Part shown: positions 13,067-25,837 of the stretch, one piece after another
How positions within the stretch are numbered: position 1 is the stretch's first letter
How the letters are laid out: every line of letters starts with the position of its first letter
NCBI GenBank assembly: GCA_013365325.1
Contig: JABVXV010000024.1
Coordinates: 124,001-188,000 of the forward strand
Reading direction: 5' to 3'
Length of the DNA stretch: 64,000 nucleotides
Origin: Dipetalonema caudispina
Lineage: Eukaryota; Nematoda; Chromadorea; Rhabditida; Onchocercidae
Notes under the pieces: model-generated
Databases searched by the model: none
What the model was told of the DNA's origin: nothing
Seen by the model: the letters and a program-made list of their open reading frames with translations, nothing else
Translations under genes and position numbers: made by a program

Positions 13067-13435
13067 ATCAGAATGTTCTTTCCATCTCGAATCCTCTTGT
13101 GCAAAATAACTCCATCATTTGGTGCTCTTAATAAAGGAGGAATTTAAGGATTAATTATGATATGATATTCCAAATGCAGCATATTTTGAAAATTTCTCTA
13201 TCATTGTAAAATCCATAGAATTTCCCAGAGTTACTTCTCATAAGGAAGTTTATTATCATCGCTTAAACTTTAGCTAATAATTGAGTTAATTGCCGCGATA
13301 TATTCAAAATTTTCTTCAATTATTTCAAAGGCTTATATTTACATTTACAGGCTTTTGTATGTTTTATTCATTACATACTGGACAATGACACTAAACCTGA
13401 AAGATATGAATCACAAAATTCTTACTTATCAATGA

Positions 13436-15896
13436 TTATAGAAGTAGCCTATAAGCATAACAGCTTACATCACCTTTAGTAGCCTGACAGAATAATTCTG
13501 TATTGGTCAGAAATGAGAAATCATTCATGGAACATATTACATTGAAATGACCACCGAATTGAGCTTCAGCTGCTAATTGTATCAATTTCTTTGTCTTATT
13601 TAAATCTTTTCCAATATTCTGCAATAACATTTTTTGGAGGATTAATTAAGAAAATTTTTTGAGGATTAATTAAGAATTCATTAGTAATATATAAGTGAGG
13701 AATTTTTTCTAAAGAAACTAAAAATTAAACTTTTACAAGAATTTTAATTACGAAATTCAATTTACAAATTAAAGTTTAAGTTTGGAACATTAGAAAGATA
13801 TACTCATTACTTAGCATAAAATTCAAGTTATATTGAGTGAGAAAATCGAATATAGGCAAAAAAGTTAGAAAGAGAAATTTCTGTACTGAAATTAATTACA
13901 TTATGTGAATGAATTCATTTCACTTTACCTCAAGTAATATGAGTTTAAGTTTACTGTTATTGCATTCAGAATCACCGGTAATGATAAGAGATGATATTGG
14001 TATCGGCTTCATTGGTTCATGTATTTCCAGCGTTCGATTATGAAACTCTTCAATTGCATCCAGAAGATCAGCTACTTCTTCATCTTTCACTTTCTATAGT
14101 TTGACGGACAGATTCAGAATGTACTGATAAAAAGTTAGGAAGGAATTATTCTCATCCTATTGTAGTAGAAAGTTAGGGAAGAGAAGATTAACTAATGGCA
14201 GTCAATCAAAATAAAAGTACTATTTTTGGTCAATTCACTTCCATGTCAATTACGTAAATTTGTAATGACGATAGGATGATTTTGTTTTCCAGAATCTTTG
14301 CAAGCAAGAAAAAACTATCTGCTTAATCTTTCACGTTTTATCTGTGAATCAATCAAACAATTTTGCTGTCATCCTCTTCTCTAGAGAATTCTAAACGCCA
14401 AGTAAGAATTTTCCAGAAATTCTAAGAGTTCTAGATAGAGCAGTTTTTCAGGATTTATAACAATTCTAGATGGATAATAAGTACACTATTATAATTTCTC
14501 CTTTTTTTTTTTGCATACCTCAATCAAATGCAAATTATTTCTACCAGTAGCTCCAAATTTTGATTCCTTCCTTGATTGAATCATTTTTTGTTGCTGCAAA
14601 ATTTTTTAAGCGAATGAAAAAGTTATAACGAATCATCTGATATCTGTCATATTCTCAGTGGAAATCTAATGCATCATACCTTACTTGCCTCTTCAATTCA
14701 AAAAAATTATCACATACTGCAAAGTTTAGTCGTTGTTTTTTGGATGGCAGTATTGTGTTAGATGATTGCCCCGGTACAGTAGGTGTTAATTGCTGTGCCG
14801 GTAGTATTCGATATTGTAGTTCAGGTATTACTTGTTCCGATATTGGTGGTAAATAAGATTGTTGCAGTGGTTGGGGTGCATAGTTCTCGTATATTTGTGG
14901 AGGTAATTGCTGCATTGCATAAACAGGTGGAATGGATCTCGGTAATGGATCAATCTGAAATCGATAAACTTGATTAATCCCGATAATGGATTGATTTAAA
15001 ATGAATAAACTTGCTAATATCTAACACTATCACTTCCATCTTCTACATTGTACAATAGAAAATTAGTAATAGCATGTGTCTAATGTATTGTAAAAAGAAA
15101 CATTTAATTTTGATACCACAAGTTTACGAATTTTCATCAAATTTTTCCCAAATTTTAAATCCTATTTCAATTTTCGTTCCATATGTAGTGCACAGAATGT
15201 GGAAAAAATTTTGAAAGTCCAAAGCATAATGAGAAAAAAAAAGTGAAAGGAGTAGTAATAATTCATGAACGGAAAAATGGAGCATTCAGCCATTTTCTTC
15301 TCCTTACAAATTTTTTCAACAAATTGAAAAGAAAAAATAAAAAAGAAAAAAAAGAGGTCATTCTAAGATACAACGCCATTCATTATGCTATTCATGCTTT
15401 TTTCGAAATTAAGAATTTCAATAGAGATGGTCAGTTTCCCTCTCTAAAATATTCATCGGATATTTCCTCTTCTCAACTCTCTTAAATTTTCCGGATTAAC
15501 CACAATCGACATAATATTATTCTTTTATAGGTAGAAACATAACTAGAAATACACCAATGAAGATTACCTGATAAGTTTGATCAATAGTAACTGGAGGAAA
15601 CGGAAAAGAAGGAGAAGCATATGTAAATGATGGCGTTGCTGGTTGAAATGAAAACAACTCATCAAGAGGATTATTGCATAAGATTTCACAAAATGCTGCT
15701 AAAATGAGTTTGGATTTAAAATTAATTTTGAAATTTAACCTAAAAATAAATAGTGGATTTCTGATGGATTTAAGAAAAGCCTTGAAAGTATCTTATATTT
15801 ACCGGGAAGTTTCAGTATGAAGCAACAATTGAATAAAGTGGTTTCATAGGATGGAAACAACAAAATACACTCAAATAATATTATGATTTTCTTCAT
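13436..15896 (-). CDS. Secreted ground-like (grl) domain protein
   Basis: This is a nematode-specific secreted protein of the ground-like family, whose members are related to hedgehog-related/warthog-type genes and are usually linked to cuticle or apical matrix. The minus-strand exons are 15896-15803, 15698-15568, 14954-14685, 14593-14519, 14093-13929 and 13618-13436, in consistent phase, for 305 residues. The start ATG at 15896 opens a signal-like segment MKKIIILFECILLFPSY. Residues 76-140 are rich in Pro, Gln and Tyr. The ground-like domain occupies about 222-302, with DSECNNSKLKLILLENI, KKLIQLAAEAQFGGHFNVIC and then FCQATKGDVSCYAY. The paired Cys of the CN...VIC...FC...SC pattern are all present. 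A GTAAGC string inside the last exon is not used as a donor, because the GDVSCYAY end is itself conserved in the family. In-frame Met codons occur further upstream, but the chosen one gives the best signal peptide. Confidence 0.9.
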
Positions 15897-16518
15897 TTCC
15901 CTGCAACTTCTCATAAAATATACAATAATTAAATGCACGAAATCAATAATTCATCGATTGTATTGCATAATATATTAATGCCGAGATATTTAATGCTTAT
16001 ACATAAGTTATTGATTTATTTTTAATTCCTTAAATTTAAAGGAAAAGTACCGCCCACAGGTAAAATAATTATCCATAGGATTCATTCACAAGATTCGTTC
16101 ACAGGGAAAAATTATCTGAGAGATTTGGACCACTTCAGATTGGTCAGCCGATGTTTAGTAATATTTTTTTTTTTCTGATAGATTTCAGGAATATTTTCTT
16201 TATCCCTTTTGTCAATTTCATATTTTACCAAAATTTTCAGTTTGAATTTCACATTCATTTGCTCAACAAATCATCTGAATATTATTTTACTGCTTTCATC
16301 AACAAAAATACAATCAATCATCACCTATGTCATAGTAGGTCAAATAATAATTGCCAAATGAGTTAATTAAATTACGTGTATATACGTGTGGATATGATAG
16401 ATATATAAGTCTTTTTAATTCAGCAAAGTAGACGAGAACAAATGGTGAAAAAGAAAAATTATTAAAGCGAAAGAGGTGGAGGCGGTTAATCGTAAAATTT
16501 GGTGGTAATGACCAAGAA

Positions 16519-16532
16519 AGGGCAAGGGGTCA
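16519..16532 (+). promoter_or_regulatory. Possible nuclear-receptor DR2-type site upstream of the ground-like gene
   Basis: AGGGCA and GGGTCA stand as a direct repeat separated by two bases, about 620 bases upstream of the ground-like start codon. Both halves resemble the AGGTCA half site of nuclear receptors. Many C. elegans grl genes oscillate with the moult under receptors such as NHR-23, which makes the site plausible, but a single match is weak evidence. Confidence 0.3.
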
Positions 16533-18672
16533 AATTCAGAATGTTAAACGGGAATAGAGATGAGGGTAGGGAAAGGTTAGATAAATTGATCACTGATCCC
16601 AACCCATATTATTAGTAAATTGTTCTAGAATCGAGATATAGTGTTTCTCTCATTAATTAATATTTATGTTTTTCCATAAATTTTCGGGTTTTCATTTCTT
16701 CTATCAAAATATATATGATAAGATAAAAAAATAATGAAATGAGAGCTGCGGAACGATACCGCCAGCGTTATCAATGAGAGTGGTATTAAGATAATTGATC
16801 TGCGTACCTTAATTAAGCCAACTCTTGGAAATACCTGAAAATGTTTTTATGTTATAGTGTGGAACTAATCAAAATCAAATCTTACATTTCGTTAAGACTT
16901 TTGAAATTTTTGACAGAAGTTGAACCGGTTTTAATTTTTACGTTATATTTAATAACTATGCTATAAATTTCGTTCTCAGTAACTTAAAACTTCGAAATTA
17001 GAAGAAGTTATGATCATACTGTTTTCCTTCTATTATGTTACTTCCGTGAACAGTTTGTTTTATTATAAATTTTTTATTAGTTTCAGCAATTGTTCTTTTT
17101 CTATCAGTAACGCTCAAAATTAATCATTACGCCCGAATTTAAAAACAGCGAAATATCGAAATGAGCTTTTAAATATTATAATAATTAGGCACTAAAATTT
17201 GCATGAATTATAGAATTCCATCACCGATCAATTCGAGAATGTTCAAAAAAAAAAGAAAAATGAAAATAATTATCCAAACCTAATTGTAAACCAAAAGTTA
17301 TAGGAATTTTTTAAAAATAATATTATGGAAAAATTTTTAAATTGATTTTTATCCTAGCACACTTCAACAATTTGATTGTTATATTCCAGCCAAGTTGAAG
17401 TATGAATTCTATGCTGAAAGTAGTCGATATTCTCCGGGCCCTTTATGTCCTAATTAGAATGATGGGAAAAATCTCAACAGTTTAGAAATTTATAATGAAA
17501 GAGTGTCTTGTGTGATGAGAGAATGTCAATTAAATAATTTTCAACTCATTGAAGTTAAGGAAAATGTCCAAGCACGATAATACATCTATTTTTTACGTAG
17601 TTTACGGAATCTCCCATACGCATTGATTGGGCAAAAAAAAAAAAAAAAAGTGTCCCAAGAAAAAAAGTCAAAAAAGGTCAAAGAAAGTTAAGATATTCAT
17701 TATTATTTACAATTGCCAGTTATCGGTTGGGGTGAATTCCGATTCAATCAACTTTAAATCTTACTGCTGGAACCAGTTTTATCGCAAATGAAAAAAAAAA
17801 AAAAAAAAAAAAAAAAAACAGAAAATGCCAGTATTTTCCCACAAAGCAAATAATTATTTCTAAGACAATTTTAAAATTTTAAATTCATTTAAATAAATGT
17901 TTGGAAAATGAAGTGTTAAATTTTGCAACTGGAAAAATGGAAGAAACAATTTGAATGACGTTTGAAAAGTTTATCTGCTTCTGTTTTCTAATTCATGATT
18001 AGTTTTGATGAAACCAGAAATAGAAAAAGAAATGAACAATTACTGGATTTTCAATCCATTTGAAAGATATTAATACCGCTGAGATTTCCAGCAAATTAAT
18101 TATCTGACAAATACACATTTGTATAAAAAATTGTTCATTTTTGAAATATCGCTATAGATTAATTACTGTATTTATTTGATCTTTTCTAAATAGTTTTTTT
18201 CATAATGTACATATTTCTTGCATTCTTTTTCCTCTCCAGGATATTTCCATCCAACAAAATTTAATAATAACATTCAAGTGTTAAATGTATATTACTACAA
18301 AAAATCTGTCAGAAATATTTTGTTAATGTTAAATTATCTGTACAAATTATGATGAATTTCCCACAGTGTTATGATGTAATATTCAATACATGAAGATGAC
18401 CCAAATTTTATCATTTTTACCATTTTTGTAATGCTATTCATTCTGTTCATTCAGAGAAATTAGGATCATATTTGAACGAGTGATAGATAGCACAATGACA
18501 TGCATCAATGCAAGCATGCAAATCTGCATTCATAATTATATTGCACTCAGAATTTCAGATATCATCAATAGTCCGAAAATACTGATTAAAGCTACTAATT
18601 ATGCATGTCATTCCTCAAATATATTCTCTTCTTTATTCACCGCAAATAATAGCGACAGACAAATCAGATGGC

Positions 18673-18776
18673 TAGCCCGGTCTTTTACATTTTTTAACGA
18701 AAAAAAATGTAAAGTGAATTTTTGATGGTATTCGCAGAAATCGCTTAACAGATGTCTTACCTTTTTGACCGGGCTA
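18673..18776. repeat. Inverted-repeat element with an internal AT hairpin
   Basis: TAGCCCGGTC at 18673-18682 is the exact reverse complement of GACCGGGCTA at 18767-18776. Directly inside the left arm, 18684-18713 forms a hairpin: TTTACAT plus a T run, loop AACG, an A run plus ATGTAAA. The GC-rich arms stand out in this AT-rich region. It may be a small foldback transposon remnant or a structured RNA. Confidence 0.55.
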
Positions 18777-19068
18777 ATAACGCCACCGGAAAACACGTAA
18801 TAGGCCTATACAAAACATTGTATATATAAAGAGATCAAAATATTACACCCTGAATATCAATGCCAAATTTCTGCTATTCAGCATAAACTGGGTATCCTAT
18901 ATGAAACTAGGCCATATGCTAATTTTAATTTTGAAATAAATATTTAGACATGAAATAATAACACTTTCTGACTATCAGTATGATATTTTCCTGATATTTT
19001 ATAACCGAATTACTTCATATCAGAACATATGGCTGATTATTACTTTAACCAAATTATATTTTAACTCA

Positions 19069-21684
19069 TTAATGGGTTTTCATTAAATTTCTCCAAAAAG
19101 ATGTATACATTCCTTCTAAAGTTTGCAAATCACTTTGGCAGTGAATCTGATTTGGAATATTCATACACATTAAATTACTACCATTATCACTACTATTACT
19201 AGTATTTCTATCTTTATCACTGTTATCATTCCTGTCGTTACTACTAATTAATTTTCCATCAGCAAAAGGTGAATTTACCAGCTGTTCATCAGTTTGATCC
19301 ATTCCTTCCACTGCTGATTGTGGTTCCGTCCCGCAAATATGGGGATTGTAATAGAAGAATGCGAATGAATATTCCATTTTCCCTTTTTCCACTGTCATAT
19401 CCGCGTAACCTTCTGCCGGATCTGTAGCAAACAAACAAAAAAGAAAAATATAGCAAAGTTGAAATTTTAAAATCTATTTGCGTTTTAGCAAGTGAAATCC
19501 TTGATCTTTGACAAATCATTGTTAGAAAAAAAAAAAAAATTATATTGAAGATTGAACTTTGCGATCCCAACTTAAGATATTAGGAGTTTGTTCTCAACTT
19601 AATCAAATTGATATTTAAAAATATCAACCAAATCAATAATATAGAAGTAGACGAACGGAAAGAATGTTTCACAATTGAAAGATAGATAATTCCTTAACTT
19701 TCTTTACGAATTGAAAAATTTTATGTCTTAATTGAAGCACCGAATTTATATAAGGCCACAGGAAGAAGGGTTAGAATCAATCTTGAAAAACTTACCAACA
19801 GTGAAATCGGTTTTTGCACAATATTTGGCAATATTTTTTAGTGTCATTTCCATATCATTCAACAACATATTTCTGAGATGATAGTCTTCAGGCTGTATTG
19901 TTGCTGAACAAAATGAAATCTGCAAATGAAAGGATGATCAGATCGGAGTTTGATTTTTAATAATTAGATCCAACTATCTTGTCCGATAGAACTACTATTG
20001 TTACTGCTTAAAGTCTTTAATATTTAGCTCCTATATCTATTCTTCTTCCATGAGTTTTCAGAAATAGTAAATATAAAAATCAAATCACTGTTCTATTTTA
20101 AATATTATTTCACATTATCCACCGTAAAGCTTCCAACAATAATTTTAGCGATACGATATAATGATACATCACCCGATAATACTTGTAAAGTAAATGAAAA
20201 ACCTGAATGAAAGTTTCAAAATGAGAATTGGCCAAGTGATGGATGGAATAAAAAAGGTCTTCAGTTGGACACGGAAAGCATAGTTGTCTTAAGTTATCAC
20301 GCATGATATCAACATGTAATGAGACAGCCTTAAGTTGAGCTACCGTTTGTTGTGGTGTCTTCGAGAACAGATATCCCAGATAACCGTTTGCTTGATAAAG
20401 TGTTGTATCTGCAACAATCCTCTCTTAATCATTAAAATTAATTGTTAAAATTGCAGTTATGCAAAGTTTGATCAAGTTTAATTAATAGTGATGTTATGGT
20501 ATCGAATTACCAAGGATGTGCCTTGATCAAAGTTTACTGTAGATGATACTATCATTGTTAACATCCGGGTATCAATATGATCTATCGAATAAACCATAAC
20601 AGCAAACTTTCCAAACAAAAATATAGAAATTACAAATCAGAACCTTTTAGTAATTGTGGCGTATCAGAACTACACCTCTGTAATGACCCGATATCTTTCA
20701 TAATCATCATCACTTCTACAATTTTGTCACATGCTGAAATATTTTCATCAACTGATAACTCAAGGTAACCTTTAAAGAATGTGAAAGGGAAAATTCAGAG
20801 GTCAATTTGTGATAAACTTGTATTTCTATGTCTCATATTTAACTCGTTTCCGGAATTCCTCCTTTGTCTATTTTAATCAAAACTTAAATGTGCTCGTTTT
20901 TAATCAATGCTTATTAAATTGTCACTTTAGGTTAAGTAAAAAAACGAAAGACTAACTTATAAAAACTGTATTCAAATTGGCTTCCAAAAAATTTCGTTTA
21001 GGTACACGACCTTTAGTGCTAATAATATAGCAGTCCAGAGGGTCATCGCTTATCTGCAAAATCAGTCAATGATTGAAGTTGGATGGTTTAGTCGATAATT
21101 TGCATGATCTTTATAGCAATCTTTGCCCGGATCAGTTAATATCAGCATACCTGGATCTTGTCATACTGACACCAATTGAAACACAATACGGATTTGATAT
21201 AGTTCGAGCATTTCTACAATGACAAATTACATTTCAAATCATTGTAGACAGTTAATTATAGAAATTCATACATTGCCTTCTTCTAGTATTGCGGGGAAAT
21301 CTTTCAATTTTTTAAATTAATGTTAATTTTCAGCACTATACATTCAATAACTTCATGTTAATGTGTACAAATATGTATATATATATGATATCTGTCATTT
21401 GGTTACGTTAGTTTTATTATCAAAAATTCCTTCAAAAATGAAGTTTTGTTGAAATAATAGTTTTCCTCCTAATGAAAACTAATTTTCAGCAATAATGTTA
21501 ATTGATGTCATTATCAAAATAAAGATAATTAGTTTACAATAAAAATGAATACCTGAAAATGGAGACTATCCTCGAAAGATAAATAACTATCAATCCAAAC
21601 CACTAATTCCGGAGGTATACAATCGTACAAAGCACCACCCATTGATGTTTCGGGTTCTAAACTTGATTCAATATTGAAATCCAT
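19069..21684 (-). CDS. Unrecognised conserved-looking protein, 345 residues, six exons
   Basis: The minus-strand exons are 21684-21553, 21053-20957, 20769-20644, 20408-20203, 19919-19796 and 19421-19069. Every junction agrees in phase and has GT-AG ends, with donors such as GTATTC, GTTAGT and GTAAGT, so the gene is well supported. The start ATG follows a TTTTACAG acceptor at 21690-21691, as expected for a trans-spliced or short-leader mRNA. I do not recognise the family. No signal peptide or membrane helix is apparent. The first 270 or so residues look globular and largely helical (LSVDENISACDKIVEVMMIM, then a helical stretch around residues 150-190 with a CFPCP motif). The last third holds an Asn/Ser/Asp-rich low-complexity stretch (SSNDRNDNSDKDRNTSNSSD) before a short globular end. 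It is probably cytosolic or nuclear. The third exon uses a GTTCTG donor, the weakest junction in the model. Confidence 0.75.
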
Positions 21685-24600
21685 CAATTCTGTAAAATTC
21701 TATCAAATCTTATCAACCAAAAAAATTCTTTTTTCACCTTTTTTTTTTTTTTTTCGATAAGCATTCAACGCAAAGTATAATATGGAAACCAAGGATAAAT
21801 GAATTTGAGGAATGAATGGGATGAAGAGGGTGTGGATATTTGCTCTCTCTTAACAACTCATTCAACATTTGCGCCAAGATCTTTCTGTCCTTTTTGATCA
21901 TTGACATCAACCATTGTCATTCGTCACCAAATTAAGGAAATTCTTTTATCCAAACTATTTTACAATACAATACGACGATTTGCTTCTTCTTTTTTTTTTT
22001 TTTTAGTTTATATCATAAAGTATTTTTAATGCATGACAGTTAAATTTAATACCTTAAATGATAGTTAGGATCACTTTCCAATCAGTGCAATATATATGTT
22101 GGCTAATTTGGTATGATCCCTAGTTTGAACTCTTTGACCTAAGACAGGCACAGATGTAACTTAGTTAGCTTGCTTAGTTAAACTTTTCAGTGATATGTAT
22201 TTCATCACTAATTACCGTATTACTAAGTCGAATTTTTTCAAAAAAAAATTCTTTTCTACTCATCGAATCCTATTAGAATTCATTTTCTTGACAAGAAAAC
22301 ATCCTCCATATGCTCTTAAAGATAATTTAAATATCTTATGGATTTTTTTTTTTTTTAATTATAAAATTTTAAAATTTTCATAGAAATAAGCTTTTTCTGT
22401 TAGGAATTTCAAAAAATAAGGCAGTAATTACAACAAAACCGATGGATCACATCATTTAATAGTGGAAAAAAAATTGATGAATAAGACTAAATTATAGCCG
22501 GTTATACGGTTGATACAGTATTCTGAGTCTCCTTTTAAAGATTGATACTTGATGTTAGATTATCGTAGACCTAATTATTGAATTTCATATGGTTCACTGG
22601 AAGAATAAAAATATGATGGTACTTATTGTCGTCAATTATACTAAAATATACTACCAAATACACACATACACATTCAGTTATTATTAATGGAAATATATTG
22701 AATACACACACACAGACACACACACACAGACAGACACACACACATACACATACCCATCTACATATTGATACGTAAACAACGGTGTGCATTCATTCATGCA
22801 TATTTATAGATGTAGGAAATTTTAAAAATAAAAATTCGATGATGAAAAAGAGCATAAAAGGAGAAAAAAAAAAAAAAAAAAGTTGTTGAGAGATATATAC
22901 GTATGTATACCTTACGGTATCCAAGTAAAATTATAATCGATTAAGATGAAAACTTTTATCTCATTGAAGAATTATAAGTTTAAAAAAACGATAGATTATG
23001 AAAAGGTTAAGATTAATGTAGAAGAAATTATAATACTATAGTTTTCATTTTTGCTTGAATAACAATTATCATACCTTCTATTATAGTAAATTATATTAGT
23101 GAAATGATGGATATGTAAAGAAAGCTTACTAATTGCTTCATGACTATTCGTCACATCGTTTTCAATTAACATTTTAATAGTTTAATTTTAGTTAATTTAA
23201 TTTTATGATACAAACCTTTTATGTAAATATTATTGATAGGAAGAAATGATTGAGAATATCTTCCTGTTTTACTTTATCGTTAAACATAAATTCATTAAAT
23301 TAATTTTTTTTGTTTTGTTTTTTTTCTCTTAAGTTTGATAATAGGCTCCCATTATTATATAATAATTTAAAATTAAAAAAAAAAAATCCTTAATAATTGT
23401 ATTTAAGAAAAATAATCAATCGAAATGCTCTAAAATAAGTTTGATTAAGTGTGTGAATGAAGTATTGTTTCAAATAAGTTATATCCAATATCAGTAGAAA
23501 TTACATGAAGCTAACAGCAGCGCTTTCTCAGAAAATAAAGCTTTGGATACCAATTTGATTGACATTATGCTAGGTGATGATTAACAATTGAGCGATAACA
23601 GTTCAAGAGGTTAATGACACCTGACGCAACAAGTTTCAATTTACTCCTCAACTTTATTCTATCTGCTTCTTAGCTACGGTACCTCTCACATTACAATTCT
23701 TTTCTTTCCTTTTTAAATGAACCGATACACTAACTTGAAAATAGAGTAAAATTATTCAAAATATATTATTATTCGATTATTATAAAATTGTAAAATAAAA
23801 CATCAATTAGTTAATAACAATTATAGATAATTAAATTATCGCATAACTTCCCTATTTTCATATTAATCCATTTCTTGAAAATAGTAAGGATCTTAATATA
23901 AGTAGAATTCAAATGATCTGGAAATCTCACATACATTAGCAAAATTCTTGTGAAAATACAACGAATATAAATAAAGCTAAGAAGAATTTGAAATTTCTTA
24001 AATCCTTTTTAAAAAGTACCAAAGTAAAGATTTCACACTTTACTCATTGTCTGTTTGCTTTGGAGCTATTAGAGAGGATTAAAGTGAAAAGTGGAATGGA
24101 AAGGATTACTCATTGAAAATTCCAAACAGTAAATCCTTTTAAGATGAAGAGATTTCGTCAAACTGATTGAAATAATGAATGCGATCAACACTCAATAGAT
24201 CAGCTCTTCTCATCAACATCTTTTTATTCCTATGATAAAACATTGATGAGTAGTTTATGAATGAATGGCACCATTTTATCTTTTGATTTAAATTGATGTA
24301 AATATTACTTAATGATAATTTATGATAAAAGCAGTTAATGTAAATGAACAAAAAACAGTTAAGAGATTATCAGTAGTGATAATTTATGATGCAAACAGTT
24401 AATGTAATTTAAAAAAAAAAAATAATAACTGTATCGAAATCTTTAATAAAATAAGGTTACCATAGTTATTATTAAGTGATACTATGGAGCGGTATCGGTT
24501 TGGAACAGTATTAGGACTAAGAAAGAAGTTGAAAATAAGTATTGAATCTTGACTTGAATCTAAGCCTAAACTTGAGTTATGGATACCTTAGTCAGAGAAT

Positions 24601-25300
24601 ATAAAAGAGTAGAAAGGAAAGGTGAAAGATGGAAGATTCCATTTTACTAGATGTACTACAACTCGGCAGTATCCTCATCGTTACTTAGCAACAGCAATCC
24701 ATTAATGGATGAACATTCAGAAGAATAAGGTTAGGCGGGTGGTATTGAAGTTCAGTAGGATGAACAAGGTCGAGATAGAGGTTATTTGATGAAGTACACG
24801 GTAATTGGTATAAGATTAATGGTTTTCCTCAGATTTAAGGTCAGTTTTAGGGAATGGGAATGGTCAACAAACAACTGAATTTCGAAACTAAAAAAAATCG
24901 AACAATAGAAATAAACTTTTTGTTTTTACGTGTATGGAAGTAGAAACCTTTTTATCATTAATTTTGCAAAAAAAATGAAAATAAAAATATTTGATGTAGA
25001 TTTATTTTAGATGAAATCTAATATTATGCCTTTAAAACATTACCAGAAATGAACTTTGAACTCACTTTAATAAAAACATTAATTTAATCTGTTAATTTAC
25101 CGTATCTGTAGAAAATATATTACTTTACACACGGCTTACTATATCAACAAAAGTGAAACTTTCCATTGCTACTTTGATTTTCTCTGAAACTTATTTAAGT
25201 CTCTTCAAAGTTTCTTTTCAATAATGGAGAAGCATTATACGATGAAGTAAAAAAATACTACGCCAATACTATTTCTTTTTATCTTCTTTTGTCTTCACTA
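21685..25300. other. Gene-poor AT-rich region, left part of the desert
   Basis: No multi-exon coding pattern is visible on either strand. Contents are T runs near 21738-21754 and 21990-22005, a CA microsatellite at 22702-22754, an A run near 22865-22881, and two related copies of a TGATAATTTATGAT...CAGTTAATGTAA segment at about 24312-24343 and 24377-24407. A stretch with more G and C at about 24600-24850 holds no open frame of note. Confidence 0.55.
22702..22754. repeat. CA/GT microsatellite
   Basis: An imperfect CA dinucleotide tract interrupted by CAGA units. The hydrophobic Val/Cys open frame on the opposite strand is a by-product of the repeat. Confidence 0.9.
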
Positions 25301-25307
25301 CTTTTAC

Positions 25308-25468
25308 CTTACAATCATCCTTACATACTACTTAGTTAGGCCTTACAATCAACTATATCATCCTCGCATACTACTTAGTTAGGCCTTACAATCAACTATA
25401 TCATCCTCGCATACTACTTAGTTAAGCCTTACAATCAACTATATCATCCTCGCGTACTATTTAATTAG
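25308..25468. repeat. 43-bp tandem repeat, about 3.5 copies
   Basis: The unit starts CCTTACAATCAACTATATCA and ends CTACTTAGTTAGG. Near-perfect copies begin at 25341, 25384 and 25427 (partial), and a shortened divergent copy begins at 25308. The high identity indicates recent expansion. Confidence 0.9.
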
Positions 25469-25768
25469 GAACTAACCACGAAATTATCATGTAAAATAAA
25501 ATGGTATATAATAGCCTGGAAGACTGAAAATCAATCAATAGACTATTCCTGAGCATTACACATCTCTAATGCTCTGGTAGAAACTCGTGAAATATTCGTT
25601 TGATGATAAAATTATGATTGCCTTTTACTACCATTAAGGTAATATACTTACTTTTAGTAGGCACATATTTATTAGGATAATATATCCTCTTGTTTCATAA
25701 TTCTATCAAAGATAATATGATCTGTTCTATCGTTAATTCATTTTATTATTGAAGATGATCCGATCCAT

Positions 25769-25770
<2 letters not shown>

Positions 25771-25836
<66 letters not shown>
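25771..25836. repeat. Long poly-A tract
   Basis: More than 60 nearly uninterrupted A residues with a single G, the longest homopolymer in the window. It may be the tail of an old retroposed sequence, but no recognisable body precedes it. Confidence 0.9.

Positions 25837-25837
<1 letters not shown>

Larger units (their letters stand above)
15897..19068. other. Intergenic region upstream of the ground-like gene and downstream of the 345-residue gene
   Basis: No convincing exons are seen. A GC-richer patch at about 16430-16600 includes a direct repeat of nuclear-receptor half sites. Poly-A runs lie near 17633-17649 and 17790-17818. A palindromic element is at 18673-18776. Confidence 0.6.

Noticed and set aside
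14783..14977. Val/Ile-rich plus-strand open frame
   Set aside because: It is antisense to the Pro/Gln-rich exon of the ground-like gene, whose six exons join in phase.
22571..22789. Val/Cys-rich minus-strand open frame
   Set aside because: It is a by-product of the CA repeat, with no start context or exon partners.
25771..25836. Poly-A tract as the tail of a retrotransposon
   Set aside because: No reverse transcriptase, endonuclease or processed-gene body precedes it, and no target-site duplication is evident.
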